Positions 35,384 to 45,904 of a DNA stretch of 64,000 nt are shown piece by piece. The notes under the pieces were generated by a model. It ran no database searches and had not been told where the DNA came from. It saw nothing but the letters and a program-made list of their open reading frames with translations. Within the stretch, counting starts at the first letter, position 1. Each line of letters begins with the position of its first letter. The translations under genes and the position numbers were made by a program. The stretch comes from Bacteroidia bacterium. Lineage in GTDB: Bacteria; Bacteroidota; Bacteroidia; B-17B0; Aurantibacillaceae. The DNA lies in NCBI GenBank assembly GCA_014378485.1, contig JACMNO010000061.1:124001-188000 (forward strand). Reading direction: 5' to 3'.

Positions 35384-36502
35384 TTAATAAGAAATATAGC
35401 ATACAATAGGGTAGTGATCCGTAAGTGATTCAGAAAGGTGATGGTAATTTTTACTTACAAATGCTTTACTATGAAGAATATAATCAATTCTAAAACGAGG
35501 AAATTTACCGGTGTAAGTTTGTTCAAAACCAGAACCTGATTCAATAAATGCATCTTTCAAATTTCCCCGTACGGTGTTATATACATAAGAAGCAGGTGTG
35601 TCATTAAAATCACCACAAACAATTACTTTATATCTGCAAGCATCAATATGGGCTGCTATCGCATCTGCCTGAACCGCCCTTTTCACAAAAGCTCTTTTTA
35701 AACGGCGTAAGATATTCTTACTTTTTTCCATTTCATCCTTTGTATCAGTTGTGTCGTTTTTTACCTGATCAAGAAATTTATAATCTGCTTTACTGAAGCG
35801 GATGGATTGTAGGTGCATGTTATAAATCCTTATAGTGTCTGTTTTAATAAGAATATCTGTATAAATACACATATTATTGGCACTTGTATTAAATTCTATT
35901 TTTCCTTTTTTAAGAATGGGGAATTTTGTAAAGGTGGCTACACCCCAATGATCATTGCCTCTTAAGGTTGTGGTATATTCCACATGATGGTTTTTAGCAT
36001 TCAATAAACCAGTAACTGTATCTATATTATTAAAATCTCCTTTTTCTTCGGAAGTATAAAATTCTTGCAGGCATAGGATATCTGGATTTTCCTCGGCCAA
36101 GGAAGTTAAAATGATATTTCTGCTTTGTTTATTTTTTGTCCAGTTATACAAGTCAAAAAGCATAGAGTTATAACTCATTACCTTAATGTCCTTATTAGAG
36201 ATTGAATCAGATGTTATGTCAAATTGTATAAAGCCTAAACAGGTTTTCGCACTGAGCAACATGGCAATAAAGGAAAATATAAAATGCAACCTGAATTGCG
36301 CAAACCAATATATCATGAAAAAAATATTTGCAATCAAAATCACAGGGAATGCTAATCCGAAAAAAGCCAACATCCAAAAATGATTAGGGGAAATATATTT
36401 GGAAGCAACGGAGCTTAACAGACTAATAATAAAAAAATAATTGATCCATAACAGGATTCTGTTAAGCCTTGATAGCTTTTTGGCATTTCTCCTTTGGATC
36501 AT
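35384..36502 (-). CDS. Membrane-anchored endonuclease/exonuclease/phosphatase family protein
   Basis: 372 residues. Three hydrophobic segments (about 12-32, 36-58, 64-86) anchor a C-terminal EEP domain whose catalytic motifs are visible: CLQEFYTSEE (Glu), NMHLQSI, CGDFNDTPASY (Asp, Asn) and LTDHYPIVCYI (Asp-His). Such proteins may act on nucleic acids, phosphoinositides or sphingolipids; sequence alone does not decide. The gene lies 52 bp after the LolD-like ATPase gene and is followed by the LytTR pair. Confidence 0.88.
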   Translation of the reverse strand: MIQRRNAKKLSRLNRILLWINYFFIISLLSSVASKYISPNHFWMLAFFGLAFPVILIANIFFMIYWFAQFRLHFIFSFIAMLLSAKTCLGFIQFDITSDSISNKDIKVMSYNSMLFDLYNWTKNKQSRNIILTSLAEENPDILCLQEFYTSEEKGDFNNIDTVTGLLNAKNHHVEYTTTLRGNDHWGVATFTKFPILKKGKIEFNTSANNMCIYTDILIKTDTIRIYNMHLQSIRFSKADYKFLDQVKNDTTDTKDEMEKSKNILRRLKRAFVKRAVQADAIAAHIDACRYKVIVCGDFNDTPASYVYNTVRGNLKDAFIESGSGFEQTYTGKFPRFRIDYILHSKAFVSKNYHHLSESLTDHYPIVCYISY

Positions 36503-36554
36503 TGCCCTTAACTCAGGAATCGATATGTCGGATAAAAAACTGATAAGTCTGGGT

Positions 36555-37205
36555 TTATAGGATTGCGCCGTCTTTCATGATTAATTTTCTATCAGCCATA
36601 TTGGCCAGAGTTTCATTATGCGTCACAACAACGATGGTTTGTTTTAACTGATCTCTTAGTTTAAAAAACAATTGGTGAAGATTTTGAGCATTCTCACTAT
36701 CTAAATTTCCGCTGGGTTCATCTGCAAAAATAACTTTGGGATTATTAATAAGAGCTCTTGCAACCGCCACGCGTTGTTGTTCACCACCGGATAATTCGGA
36801 TGGCTTATGATCCGCTCTGTGTTTTAAACCTAAGAGGTCGAGGAGTTCATAAGCTTTTAATTCTGCTTCTTTTTTTGATGTTTTATTAATAAAAGCAGGA
36901 ATGCAAATATTTTCGAGAGCCGTAAATTCAGGTAACAAATGATGAAATTGAAACACGAAACCAATATGTTGATTACGAAAAGCGGCTAGTTTTTTTTCAT
37001 TCAGAGAAGTGATATTAACATTGTTAAATAAGATCTCACCAGAAGTTGGACGGTCTAATGTTCCAAGAATGGTTAACAATGTTGTTTTTCCGGCACCGGA
37101 TGAGCCAACTATAGATATAACTTCAGATTCTTTAATATGCAGGTCAACGCCTTTTAAAACTTCTAAATTTCCGTATTGCTTTTTTATATTTTTTCCTATG
37201 ATCAT
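36555..37205 (-). CDS. LolD-like ABC transporter ATPase
   Basis: 216 residues, single nucleotide-binding domain: Walker [12 protein letters not shown] (about 33-43), Q-loop, signature [15 protein letters not shown] (about 137-151), Walker [13 protein letters not shown] and H-loop VVVTHN. The [15 protein letters not shown] and EPSGNLD features place it in the MacB/LolD group that powers lipoprotein release or related extrusion at the inner membrane. No permease gene is adjacent, so its LolC/E-type partner must be encoded elsewhere. Confidence 0.88.
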   Translation of the reverse strand: MIIGKNIKKQYGNLEVLKGVDLHIKESEVISIVGSSGAGKTTLLTILGTLDRPTSGEILFNNVNITSLNEKKLAAFRNQHIGFVFQFHHLLPEFTALENICIPAFINKTSKKEAELKAYELLDLLGLKHRADHKPSELSGGEQQRVAVARALINNPKVIFADEPSGNLDSENAQNLHQLFFKLRDQLKQTIVVVTHNETLANMADRKLIMKDGAIL

Positions 37206-37211
37206 TTATTG

Positions 37212-37320
37212 TGATTACGAATTTTGATACTAATAAATTATGATTACGAATATACGAATCTGTGTCTGCTATGCTAACCGCTTAGATTCGTAAATTCGTA
37301 CTTTATTCGTAATCATATTA
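37212..37320. repeat. ATTCGTA-type intergenic repeat, copy B
   Basis: Several ATTACGAA / ATTCGTAA units in both orientations, including TACGAATATACGAATCTG at 37245-37262, the exact complement of a segment in copy A (16993-17010). It occupies nearly all the spacer between the LolD-like ATPase gene and the OmpA/PD40 gene. Confidence 0.7.
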
Positions 37321-37337
37321 TGGTTTATATTTATTCT

Positions 37338-39308
37338 TTATTTACTTAATATTTTTAATTCTGTTCTCCTGTTTTTAGCTTTATTTTCAGGAGTATCGTT
37401 TGGTGCTTTTGGTTTGCTGTCACCATAGCCTTTATAAGATAAATTTGTGGCGGGAACCGGCCCTTTTTCAATGACATAGTCATAGATCGCTTTTGCCCGG
37501 TTATTAGATAATGTCTTATTAAAAACTTTATCACCGCTATTATCGGTATGACCGCTGAATTCTACTTTTAGTGTTGGATTTGCTTTTAAAAAAGCAATGA
37601 TCTTTTGTAACTCGGCTTTCGATTCTGCTTTCAGGTCCCATTTATTCACATCAAAAAATATGTTTTTTAATTCAATGATTCCTGTGTCGATTGGTTGTAA
37701 AGGAATTTCAAGTTTGAAAGGTTTGTTATAATCGGCTACTTTATCTTTTAAAGAAAAGTTATCACTGTAAAATAAAAATCCGGGCTTACTCACATTAACC
37801 AGGTAATTATGATTAGAAGTTAGCGTTACTAAAAATTCTCCGGCACTGTTACTGAATGCGCTGGTAACGGATTGTTGCGTTTCCAAATCAATCAATTCAA
37901 AGGAAGCTTCCAAAGGATCTCTGGTTCTGGCATTAAAGATATGACCTTTTACATATGTGATTACTTCAGGTCGAAGTGATTCAGGTAATTCAAATTGGTA
38001 AATATCCAATCCCCCAAAACCTCCATCCCGTTCACTGGCCAAATAAGCTAATTTTCCATTCGCATCCACTACCAAACTATTTTCATCTGTAAATGTATTA
38101 AGTGGATAACCCAAATTTACTGCCTTCCCCCAACTTCCATCAGCTTGTTTTTTACTAAAAAAAATATCAAGTCCACCCATACCTGGATGGCCTTCACTAC
38201 TAAAATAGAGAGTTTGATTATCGGGATGAATAAAAACACTTTCCTCACCTAAAGGTGTATTAATATTATCTGATAATTTTACAGGCTCAGAAAACTTTCC
38301 ATCGCTTCCAATAGTTGAAGAGTAAACATCCGGATTCTTTATGCCGTCCCTTGCTACCATACCGCGAATGAAGTATAATGTTTTTCCATCGCTGCTAAAG
38401 CTTGGCTGTGTCTCCCAATTTTTTGTATTAATCATAGCACCGGCATTTCTTGGCTTTGTCCATTTTCCATTTATTTTTTGGGCATAAAAAATATCGCAGC
38501 TGCCATATCCTTTTCTTTCTGAAGTGCCATAATCGCCGCTCATTTCCATACAGGAAGCAAAAAACATGATTTCTCCATCAGCGCTTAAAGATGGTGCACC
38601 TTCATTTCCCGGAGTATTAACGGATGGCATTGGATTCGCTGTTTGCCAAACATTATTTACTTTTTTACTGATATAAAAGTCTTCCTGTCTTGGTGCAGTA
38701 ACGCCTTCACCTTCCCTGATATTCCTGGTAAATAAAAAGGTATTTCCGTCGGCTGTTAATGCAGGAAAGTATTCATATTCTCTTGTGTTTATTCCTTCTC
38801 CAACATTAACCGGTTTAAATGGTTGCGGATGTTTTATAGCTTCTGATCCAAAACGTGCATTTTTTAAATAACGGGCAGATTCATCTTTTAAATTAGGATT
38901 TATTCGTTCTGTTTTTAAAATAACTTCAAAACACGGTATGGCTTTGTCATATAAAGCTTCATGAAGGTAAGCTCCTCCCAAATAAAAATTGTTATCGATA
39001 AAAATTTTTGGATTTATCTGAATTGCTTTTTCATAAAGTGGAATGGCTTCTTTTACCCTGTTATTTCCCATTAAAAAATCAGCATAAGCAGAATGTGCTT
39101 CTATGAATTGTGGGTCTTCCTCTATGGCTTTTTTGATTAGTTTTTCAGCTTCAGCATCTTTCCTTACCTGAAACATTTTTTTACTTTCTTCAAAGTATTT
39201 GACAGCCTTTTTATTGGTACTTGAATAAGTTCCGGGAGGCAGATTACTTTGGGAATAAACGAATGAATAGCCGATTAAAATGATAAAAAGAAATAGGAAT
39301 AGACGCAT
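37338..39308 (-). CDS. OmpA family protein with TPR and PD40 repeats (PorE-like)
   Basis: 656 residues. Signal peptide (about 1-19), TPR repeats (about 28-135), WD40-like PD40 beta-propeller (about 175-440, motifs such as EGAPSLSADGEIMFF and TQPSFSSDGKTLYF), a carboxypeptidase-regulatory-like domain (about 450-525) and a C-terminal OmpA domain (FFDVNKWDLKAES; FSGHTDNSGD; NNRAKAIYDY). This is the layout of PorE, a peptidoglycan-linked part of the type IX secretion and gliding machinery, but many paralogs share it. Located in the outer membrane and periplasm. Confidence 0.9.
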   Translation of the reverse strand: MRLFLFLFIILIGYSFVYSQSNLPPGTYSSTNKKAVKYFEESKKMFQVRKDAEAEKLIKKAIEEDPQFIEAHSAYADFLMGNNRVKEAIPLYEKAIQINPKIFIDNNFYLGGAYLHEALYDKAIPCFEVILKTERINPNLKDESARYLKNARFGSEAIKHPQPFKPVNVGEGINTREYEYFPALTADGNTFLFTRNIREGEGVTAPRQEDFYISKKVNNVWQTANPMPSVNTPGNEGAPSLSADGEIMFFASCMEMSGDYGTSERKGYGSCDIFYAQKINGKWTKPRNAGAMINTKNWETQPSFSSDGKTLYFIRGMVARDGIKNPDVYSSTIGSDGKFSEPVKLSDNINTPLGEESVFIHPDNQTLYFSSEGHPGMGGLDIFFSKKQADGSWGKAVNLGYPLNTFTDENSLVVDANGKLAYLASERDGGFGGLDIYQFELPESLRPEVITYVKGHIFNARTRDPLEASFELIDLETQQSVTSAFSNSAGEFLVTLTSNHNYLVNVSKPGFLFYSDNFSLKDKVADYNKPFKLEIPLQPIDTGIIELKNIFFDVNKWDLKAESKAELQKIIAFLKANPTLKVEFSGHTDNSGDKVFNKTLSNNRAKAIYDYVIEKGPVPATNLSYKGYGDSKPKAPNDTPENKAKNRRTELKILSK

Positions 39309-39386
39309 AATTTAAATATAGTAGTTCTATAAATATAACGATATATTATAAAAAGAGATACTAAAAAATGCTAACAAAAAGAGAGG

Positions 39387-39776
39387 TTAACGAGACGATT
39401 TTTGTAAAATTCTTAACCAGGCGATGGCTTCTTCTCGGTTGTCAAAAAATTTAGTGGGTACTTTTGGTGTGTTGATTTTCAAGAACAGACTGCCAATAAT
39501 TCTTTCATAAGATTTATTGCTGTATAAAGCTAAAGCCGCAACGTGTTTTGAATATTCTTCAGACGCGCCTGCTCTTCTTGCATCACCTGATATTTCGGCA
39601 TCATCATCTCCCTCAAACAACACATAAAATTTTTTACCCGGAATATGATTGACTGATAAATCCCTTGATTCCCAAACATCACTAGCCTGTAAATTAATAT
39701 TTTTCTTTACCTTGAATTCAATCAGCAGATCCTCATGGACATTCATCATAAAGGCATGTGTATCAAATGTTTTCAT
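39387..39776 (-). CDS. STAS/SpoIIAA-like small protein
   Basis: 129 residues, soluble, no signal. The pattern of short strands and helices (KFYVLFEGDDDAEISGDARRAG; HVAALALYSN; TPKVPTKFFDNREEAIAWL) resembles the SpoIIAA/STAS-like proteins common in Bacteroidota, which end in a W-L helix after FFD-REEA-AWL. The function is unassigned. It lies between the OmpA/PD40 gene and the dehydrogenase gene, all on the minus strand. Confidence 0.65.
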   Translation of the reverse strand: MKTFDTHAFMMNVHEDLLIEFKVKKNINLQASDVWESRDLSVNHIPGKKFYVLFEGDDDAEISGDARRAGASEEYSKHVAALALYSNKSYERIIGSLFLKINTPKVPTKFFDNREEAIAWLRILQKSSR

Positions 39777-39823
39777 GTAGCATGAATTATATGGGTTAAT
39801 ATATTATTAGATTAAAATTAATT

Positions 39824-41440
39824 TTATAATATATAATCAGTAGATAAAAAATTAGATTTTCTTCCCTCAATTATTTCTGTCAGAATTTTTTTATTCACAT
39901 CTATTTCTTTTCCTGCAACCATTGTTCTTATTGAAAATACGCGAAGGGCATCAAATACACTTAGTGTTCCTTCCGCTGAATCTTTTCTACCATTAAATGG
40001 GAACATATCAGGTCCCCTTTGACATTGGCAGTTAATGTTCACACGGCAAACCTGATTTACTAATGGATCAATTAACTCGGCTAATTGCTGTGAGTTAGTG
40101 CCAAAAATACTTACCTGCTGACCATAATTAGAATCAACCATGTATTGTATTGGTTCTGAAATATTTTTGAATGATAAGATTGGAATCACAGGCCCAAATT
40201 GTTCTTCATGATAAATGCGCATTTCTGAACTTACAGGATAAAGAACAGCCGGATGAACAAACGATTCATTAATTTCCCCACCATTTTTGTTAATCACTTT
40301 TGCTCCTTTGTTTACAGCATCATCAATTAATTCTTTTAAATAGGCCGGTTTATCGGGCTCGGGAAGTGGTGTAATCATAACGCCATCTTCCCACGGCATT
40401 CCCATTTTTAGTTTTGCTAACTTTTCAAGATATAAAGCATTAAAAGCATCAACAATTTTTTCATGAACAAAAATTATTTTTAAGGCTGTGCATCTTTGTC
40501 CATTAAATGACAAACTTCCTAAAATACATTCATTGACAGATAGTTCAAGATCTGCATCTTGTAATACAATAGCGGGATTTTTAGCTTCTAATCCCAATAC
40601 AGCTCTGAGACGGTTAGGTTTTGGATGAGCTTTTTTTAATACATTAGCTATTTTGCTGGATCCTATAAAAGAAAAGACATCAATTTTTCCGCTTTCCATC
40701 AATTTTGCGATGGTGTCTTTTCCGGGACCATAAATTATATTAATGACTCCTTTAGGAAAACTTTCTTTGAACGCATTTAATAAAGGATTAATTAATAAAA
40801 CGCCATGCTTTGCAGGTTTAAATATTACAACGTTACCCATTATTAAAGCAGGAATTAATAGGGCAAACGTTTCGTTTAAAGGATAATTGTATGGACCCAT
40901 ACAAACTGTTATCCCAAGCGGACCTCTTCTTATTTGCGCATATATTTCGTTTTTTTTCTCGATTCTAGAATTATCCCTGTCTAAATTTTTAAGCGCTTCT
41001 ATTGTATCGAAAATATATTCAACTGTACGGTCAAATTCTTTTTCAGAATCTTTGTAAGTTTTGCCAATTTCCCACATTAATAATTTCACAACAATGCTCT
41101 TTTGCTCTTTCATCATTTTAGTGAATTTGAGCATGTGTTCAATGCGTTTTTTTACAGGCATTGTTGGCCAAATACCCCTACCTAAATCATACGCCTGCTT
41201 TGCAGCATCTAATGCCTCAAACGATTCTTTTTCGCCTAAAATAGGGATTGAGCCAAGTCGTTTTCTTTTTATTTCAGAATCTGTGTTAATATAAACCGGT
41301 GAAAAAACTTCTTGCACAGCTCCTTCCCAAATTTTCAATCCTCCATTTACTAAATATTCTTTTTGCTCAATGGGTTGTGCTAAAAGCATTTCTTTAGGAA
41401 TTTCAGATTCTTTAGGAAAAAATGATTTGTTTTGCGACAT
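39824..41440 (-). CDS. gapN: NADP-dependent glyceraldehyde-3-phosphate dehydrogenase-like aldehyde dehydrogenase
   Basis: 538 residues, the size of the GapN group rather than the 480-500 of general aldehyde dehydrogenases. The catalytic cysteine is in NGQRCTALK (Cys about 315) and the general base in LGLEAKNPA (Glu about 285); the N-terminus ([21 protein letters not shown]) and C-terminus ([28 protein letters not shown]) match the GapN type, which oxidises glyceraldehyde 3-phosphate directly to 3-phosphoglycerate with NADP+. The gene starts 36 bp after metH and may be read from the same riboswitch-controlled promoter. Confidence 0.82.
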   Translation of the reverse strand: MSQNKSFFPKESEIPKEMLLAQPIEQKEYLVNGGLKIWEGAVQEVFSPVYINTDSEIKRKRLGSIPILGEKESFEALDAAKQAYDLGRGIWPTMPVKKRIEHMLKFTKMMKEQKSIVVKLLMWEIGKTYKDSEKEFDRTVEYIFDTIEALKNLDRDNSRIEKKNEIYAQIRRGPLGITVCMGPYNYPLNETFALLIPALIMGNVVIFKPAKHGVLLINPLLNAFKESFPKGVINIIYGPGKDTIAKLMESGKIDVFSFIGSSKIANVLKKAHPKPNRLRAVLGLEAKNPAIVLQDADLELSVNECILGSLSFNGQRCTALKIIFVHEKIVDAFNALYLEKLAKLKMGMPWEDGVMITPLPEPDKPAYLKELIDDAVNKGAKVINKNGGEINESFVHPAVLYPVSSEMRIYHEEQFGPVIPILSFKNISEPIQYMVDSNYGQQVSIFGTNSQQLAELIDPLVNQVCRVNINCQCQRGPDMFPFNGRKDSAEGTLSVFDALRVFSIRTMVAGKEIDVNKKILTEIIEGRKSNFLSTDYIL

Positions 41441-41476
41441 GGTATATTTTTTAATACTGAAATTATGTATTTAATT

Positions 41477-44400
41477 TTAATAATTTAATGAAGACCCCAA
41501 CCACTTTTCAATACTGGTTACTTCCATTTGTTTTCGTTTGGCATAATCTTCAATCTGTTCTTTATTGATTTTTCCAATACCAAAATAATGTGATTGAGGG
41601 TGTGCAAAATATAAACCACTAACTGCAGCCGTTGGAAACATTGCCAGACTCTCCGTTAAAATAATTCCTGTGTTTTTCTCAACATCCAATAATTTCCAGA
41701 TGGTGTTTTTTTCTGTATGATCTGGTTGTGCAGGATAGCCAGGTGCGGGACGTATTCCGGCATATTCTTCTTTAATCAAATCTTCATTTTTCAGGTCTTC
41801 GTTTTTAGCATAACTCCATAATTCTTTACGTACTTTCTTGTGCATTAATTCCGCAAATGCTTCCGCTAAACGATCTGCAAGAGCCTTTAGCATGATGGCA
41901 CTGTAATCATCATGATCAGCTTCAAAGCGTGCCACGTGTTCATCTATTCCAAAGCCTGTTGTTAATGCAAAAGAACCTATGTAGTCGGTAGACCTCACCC
42001 CCGACCCCTCTCCAAAGGAGATGGGAGAGTTTAGAACACTTGTTATAGTTTGAATAACATTATCTAAGTTATTTTCAACTTCATCATTAGTAAAACGTAA
42101 TACATCAAATCCTAAACTATTTAATTCAGCAGTTCTATTTTCGTCTTTTTCTTTTTGGTTTAAATGAATTAATCCGTCAACTTCTATTATTAACCTCTTT
42201 TCGATGCAAACGAAATCAGGTATAAAATGTTTGATAGGATGTTGCCTTCTGAATTTAAAATTATGTTTTCTATTCCGTAATTCTTCCCATAATGTACTTT
42301 CAGCGTTCGTAGGATTTTTTCGGTTTTCTTTCGCGTAATCTATTGTATTGCTCCAATCTTTTTCGGAACTTAAATAATAATTGGGAGCAGATGATAACCG
42401 ACCAGAGTTATAACCAGTTCCCCTCTCCTTTGGAGAGGGGCTAGGGGTGAGGTCTTTTGGTTTTACAAAATCACTCAGGGCTACATTATACTGTCCTGCC
42501 GGTTTTCTACTTTGTTGGCGAATTGAATAAAAAGTAGCTATTGTATTTCCTTTTTCATCATATACTTCTGTATCATCTTCATTTACTGTATTGGCAGGAT
42601 ATATACCAATTACTGCTTTTGCGGTTAACCATTTTTCAGAAATGATTTTTGCCAGCATGTCTTGTGCTTCATTAAATAATTTGATGGCTTCAGCTCCGCG
42701 ATTAGGGTCTTTTAAAATTTTAGGATAAGAACCTTTCATTTCCCATGAGATAAAAAATGGTGTCCAGTCAATGTATTCTGAAATTTCTTTTAAATCGTAA
42801 TTATCAAATACTTTATTGCCTATAAAAGAGGGTTTTGTAATTTCTGTTTTATTCCAATCGATAGGAAATTTATTGAGACGCGCTTCTGCCATCGAAATTA
42901 ATTTATTTTGCGATTGTGCATTTTTATTTTGTTCACGCACACGCTCATAATCTTTATTTACATCAGCCACAAAGGCATCGCGTAATTCATTTGAAATTAA
43001 ACTGCTGGCCACAGGAACAGATTTGCTGGCATCATTAACATGCACCACGGCACCCGAATAATGTTGTGCAATTTTTACTGCCGTATGTACCTTAGAGGTT
43101 GTTGCCCCACCGATCAATAATGGAATTTTAAATTTAAGTCGTTCCATTTCTTTGGCTACATGCACCATTTCATCTAATGAGGGAGTAATTAATCCACTTA
43201 AACCAATAATATCCACATTGTGTTTTTTAGCTTCTTCTAAAATTTTATCACAGCTAACCATTACACCTATGTCAATTATTTCGTAGTTATTACAGGCTAA
43301 AACAACGCCAACAATATTTTTTCCAATATCATGCACGTCCCCTTTAACTGTAGCCATCAATATTTTACCTGCGTTCGTCCTACCGTCACCAACAATACCG
43401 GCTTTTGCATTATCTTCTTTTTCTTTTAAAAGGTAGGGCTCCAAGTACGCAACAGCTTTTTTCATCACTCGGGCACTTTTTACAACCTGTGGTAAAAACA
43501 TTTTGCCTTGTCCAAATAAATCTCCAACCACGTTCATCCCGTCCATTAAAGGCCCTTCAATCACGTGTAACGGCCTGCCTAATTTTAATCTTGCTTCTTC
43601 TGTATCTACGTCTATGTGTTCCACTAAACCTTTTACCAGAGCATAACTTAAACGTTCTTCTACCGTTCCTTTTCTCCAGGCTTCATCTTTTTCAGTTTTT
43701 TCTTTGGTAATACCTTTTAAAGATTCAGCATGATCTACTAATCGTTCGGTTGCGTCATCTCTTCTATTTAATAACACATCTTCTACTAATTCGAGTAATG
43801 TTTTATCAATATCATCGTAAATCACTAATTGCGATGGATTCACAATTCCCATATCCATACCGTTTTTAATAGCATGGTATAAAAAAGCGCTGTGAATGGC
43901 TTCACGAACATGATCATTTCCTCTGAAAGAAAAAGAAACATTACTCACACCACCACTTATTTTAGCATGTGGTAAATTATCCTTAATCCATTTTGTTGAA
44001 TTGAAAAAATCCAGTGCGTTCAATCGGTGTTCATCCATTCCTGTTGCTACAGGAAAAATATTAGGATCAAAAATAATATCCTGTGCTGGAAATTTTACTT
44101 TATCCACTAAAACGTCATACGCTCTTTTACAAATTTCTTTGCGTCGTTCAAATGTATCAGCCTGGCCAACTTCGTCAAAAGCCATAACAATCACTGCGGC
44201 GCCGTATTGTTTTATTTTTTTGGCTTGCTCAATGAATTTTTCTTCCCCTTCTTTTAATGAAATAGAGTTTACAATGGCTTTTCCCTGCACACATTTTAAC
44301 CCTGCTTCTATTACTGTCCATTTGGATGAATCGATCATGATTGGCACACGGCAAATATCCGGCTCCGATGCAATTAAATTTAAGAAAGTGGTCATAGCTT

Positions 44401-45628
44401 GTTCACTATCCAGCATCCCTTCATCCATGTTCACATCAATAACCTGGGCTCCACCATCTACCTGATCTTTGGCAATAGATAATGCTTCTTCAAAATTTCC
44501 TTCCTTAATTAATCTTAGAAATTTTTTTGATCCTGTTACATTTGTGCGCTCACCTACATTTAAGAAATTACTCTCAGGAGTAAGCGTATAGGGCTCTAAA
44601 CCGCTCAAATGCATTAATGTATCAGGCTGTGGCTTTTTACGAGGTTTCGCATCTTTTGCAATTTCCGCAATGCGTTTAATGTGCGCCGGTGTTGTTCCGC
44701 AACATCCGCCAACAATATTTAAAAAACCTGCTTTTAAAAAATCTTCAATCTGGTGACCCATTTCATGAGCATCTTGATCATATTCACCAAACTGATTTGG
44801 TAAACCGGCATTTGGATATGCACTTACATAAAAGGGCGCTTTGTTTGAAAGCTCTTCCAAATAAGGACGCATATCTTTTGCACCTAAAGCACAATTAAGA
44901 CCAACGCTTAACAGATCCACATGAGAAACTGAATTTAAAAACGCTTCGGTTGTTTGTCCTGATAAAGTTCTTCCGCTAGCATCGGTTATAGTTCCTGAAA
45001 CCATGATCGGCATTTTTTTATCTATTTTTTCACAATAGTTTTGAATTGCAAATAAAGCCGCCTTTGCATTCAGGGTATCAAAAATTGTTTCAATCAATAA
45101 AAGGTCTGCACCGCCATCAATTAATCCGCGAACCTGCTCGGTATACGCATTTACTAATTCATCAAAGGTAATAGCTCTATAACCCGGATCGTTAACGTTT
45201 GGCGATAATGATAAGGTTCGGTTGGTTGGCCCGATTGCTCCGGCCACAAATTTTGGTATAGAGGCAAATTCAGGAAATTCCGTTTTAAATTCGGTAATGG
45301 CTTGCTTCGCAATTTTAGCTGATTCAAAATTCAGTTCATAAACAAATTCCTGCAAGTCGTAATCGGCCATGGCAATGGTTGTATCACTGAATGTGTTTGT
45401 TTCAATAATATCAGCACCTGCTTTTAAATATTCCTTATGAATGGTTTTTATAATCTGTGGCTGAGTAATAGAAAGCAAATCATTATTGCCCTGAAGGTCT
45501 TTATGCCAGTCAGCAAAACGTTTTCCTCTGAAATCTTTTTCAGTCAATTTGTATTGCTGGATCATTGAGCCCATAGCACCATCGATCACTAAAACTCTTT
45601 TTTCTAATTCCTGTTGTATTGTATTCAT
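41477..45628 (-). CDS. metH: Cobalamin-dependent methionine synthase with in-frame DUF559 insert
   Basis: 1383 residues. In order: homocysteine domain with zinc ligands Cys246, Cys309, Cys310; pterin-binding domain (about 350-620, [14 protein letters not shown]); B12 domain with DVHDIGKN (His766 as lower ligand); AdoMet-reactivation domain from about 900. Residues about 1059-1213 are foreign: a DUF559 endonuclease-like domain flanked by [11 protein letters not shown] and [13 protein letters not shown], encoded by the element at 41991-42454. Without it the protein would be 1228 residues, against 1227 in E. coli. The break lies between FVKPK and DYIGSFA, a loop leading into the reactivation core ([12 protein letters not shown] follows intact). 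Expression is governed by the SAM-I riboswitch at 45720-45885. Whether the hybrid is active is unknown; all known active-site residues remain. Confidence 0.95.
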   Translation of the reverse strand: MNTIQQELEKRVLVIDGAMGSMIQQYKLTEKDFRGKRFADWHKDLQGNNDLLSITQPQIIKTIHKEYLKAGADIIETNTFSDTTIAMADYDLQEFVYELNFESAKIAKQAITEFKTEFPEFASIPKFVAGAIGPTNRTLSLSPNVNDPGYRAITFDELVNAYTEQVRGLIDGGADLLLIETIFDTLNAKAALFAIQNYCEKIDKKMPIMVSGTITDASGRTLSGQTTEAFLNSVSHVDLLSVGLNCALGAKDMRPYLEELSNKAPFYVSAYPNAGLPNQFGEYDQDAHEMGHQIEDFLKAGFLNIVGGCCGTTPAHIKRIAEIAKDAKPRKKPQPDTLMHLSGLEPYTLTPESNFLNVGERTNVTGSKKFLRLIKEGNFEEALSIAKDQVDGGAQVIDVNMDEGMLDSEQAMTTFLNLIASEPDICRVPIMIDSSKWTVIEAGLKCVQGKAIVNSISLKEGEEKFIEQAKKIKQYGAAVIVMAFDEVGQADTFERRKEICKRAYDVLVDKVKFPAQDIIFDPNIFPVATGMDEHRLNALDFFNSTKWIKDNLPHAKISGGVSNVSFSFRGNDHVREAIHSAFLYHAIKNGMDMGIVNPSQLVIYDDIDKTLLELVEDVLLNRRDDATERLVDHAESLKGITKEKTEKDEAWRKGTVEERLSYALVKGLVEHIDVDTEEARLKLGRPLHVIEGPLMDGMNVVGDLFGQGKMFLPQVVKSARVMKKAVAYLEPYLLKEKEDNAKAGIVGDGRTNAGKILMATVKGDVHDIGKNIVGVVLACNNYEIIDIGVMVSCDKILEEAKKHNVDIIGLSGLITPSLDEMVHVAKEMERLKFKIPLLIGGATTSKVHTAVKIAQHYSGAVVHVNDASKSVPVASSLISNELRDAFVADVNKDYERVREQNKNAQSQNKLISMAEARLNKFPIDWNKTEITKPSFIGNKVFDNYDLKEISEYIDWTPFFISWEMKGSYPKILKDPNRGAEAIKLFNEAQDMLAKIISEKWLTAKAVIGIYPANTVNEDDTEVYDEKGNTIATFYSIRQQSRKPAGQYNVALSDFVKPKDLTPSPSPKERGTGYNSGRLSSAPNYYLSSEKDWSNTIDYAKENRKNPTNAESTLWEELRNRKHNFKFRRQHPIKHFIPDFVCIEKRLIIEVDGLIHLNQKEKDENRTAELNSLGFDVLRFTNDEVENNLDNVIQTITSVLNSPISFGEGSGVRSTDYIGSFALTTGFGIDEHVARFEADHDDYSAIMLKALADRLAEAFAELMHKKVRKELWSYAKNEDLKNEDLIKEEYAGIRPAPGYPAQPDHTEKNTIWKLLDVEKNTGIILTESLAMFPTAAVSGLYFAHPQSHYFGIGKINKEQIEDYAKRKQMEVTSIEKWLGSSLNY
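41991..42025 (+). repeat. Terminal inverted repeat of the DUF559 cassette, metH 3' side
   Basis: 35 bp beginning GACCTCACCCCCGACCCC; it matches the reverse complement of 42420-42454 at 31 of 35 positions. Its inner 21 bp form a hairpin with a three-base centre and one mismatch. In the metH frame it encodes [13 protein letters not shown]. Confidence 0.92.
42420..42454 (+). repeat. Terminal inverted repeat of the DUF559 cassette, metH 5' side
   Basis: 35 bp ending GGGGCTAGGGGTGAGGTC. The first 21 bp are a perfect 9-bp hairpin (CCCCTCTCC-TTT-GGAGAGGGG). In the metH frame it encodes [12 protein letters not shown], a peptide that from memory recurs in many Bacteroidota protein predictions, consistent with a widespread repeat. 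Confidence 0.92.
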
Positions 45629-45650
45629 ATATTAATTCTGTTCAATAAAA

Positions 45651-45680
45651 AATCCCTTCTGTTTATAGTCAGAAGGGATT
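45651..45680 (-). terminator. Intrinsic terminator of the metH SAM-I leader
   Basis: On the minus strand AATCCCTTCTG pairs with CAGAAGGGATT (11 bp, 8-nt loop) and is followed by a T-run. It lies between the riboswitch aptamer and the metH start, so it is the likely expression platform. Confidence 0.85.
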
Positions 45681-45719
45681 AGTATTTATATATATTAAAA
45701 TGTAACTAATTGTTTCCGA

Positions 45720-45885
45720 CTTATTTTTCACGCTATTAACGTGACGAATTCCCACCTTCTTTTAGATTTAAGAATTAAGATTTTTTTAGTGAAATATTTT
45801 CGATATTACTTCAAATTTCTTATTTCTCACTTCCTAAGGGTTGGTAAAGCTTCATTGGGCGTATCCCTCTGCTTTTCTTAATAAG
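45720..45885 (-). promoter_or_regulatory. SAM-I (S-box) riboswitch of metH
   Basis: Read on the minus strand, the leader shows the S-box landmarks in order: CTTATTAAG (P1 5' side), GCAGAGGGATACGCCCAATG, AAGCTTTACCAACC, the long P3 region, then AAGGTGGGAATTCGTC, a CACG...CGTG P4 stem, and AATAAG closing P1. A terminator follows at 45651-45680. Binding of S-adenosylmethionine would favour termination and shut off methionine synthesis. The P3 arm is longer than in Bacillus examples. Confidence 0.9.
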
Positions 45886-45904
45886 TGTGTTAAAGAACGA
45901 TGTA

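Larger units (their letters stand above)
41991..42454 (-). mobile_element. DUF559 endonuclease cassette inserted within metH
   Basis: The element is 464 bp from end to end of its 35-bp terminal inverted repeats, and the host reading frame runs through without a stop. The inner part encodes a DUF559 domain: [19 protein letters not shown], then FRRQHPI and [16 protein letters not shown], giving Asp1138 and E1149-V-D1151 of the PD-(D/E)XK-type site shared with Vsr nucleases. No start codon context, transposase or splicing (intein) motifs are present. No clear target duplication was found; 464 is not a multiple of three, so one or more bases of target were duplicated or lost to keep the frame. 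Confidence 0.85.

Noticed and set aside
41991-42454. Intein or group I/II intron in metH
   Set aside because: No splicing-domain residues (Cys/Ser at the start, His-Asn at the end), no intron core, and the frame is continuously open through hairpin ends.
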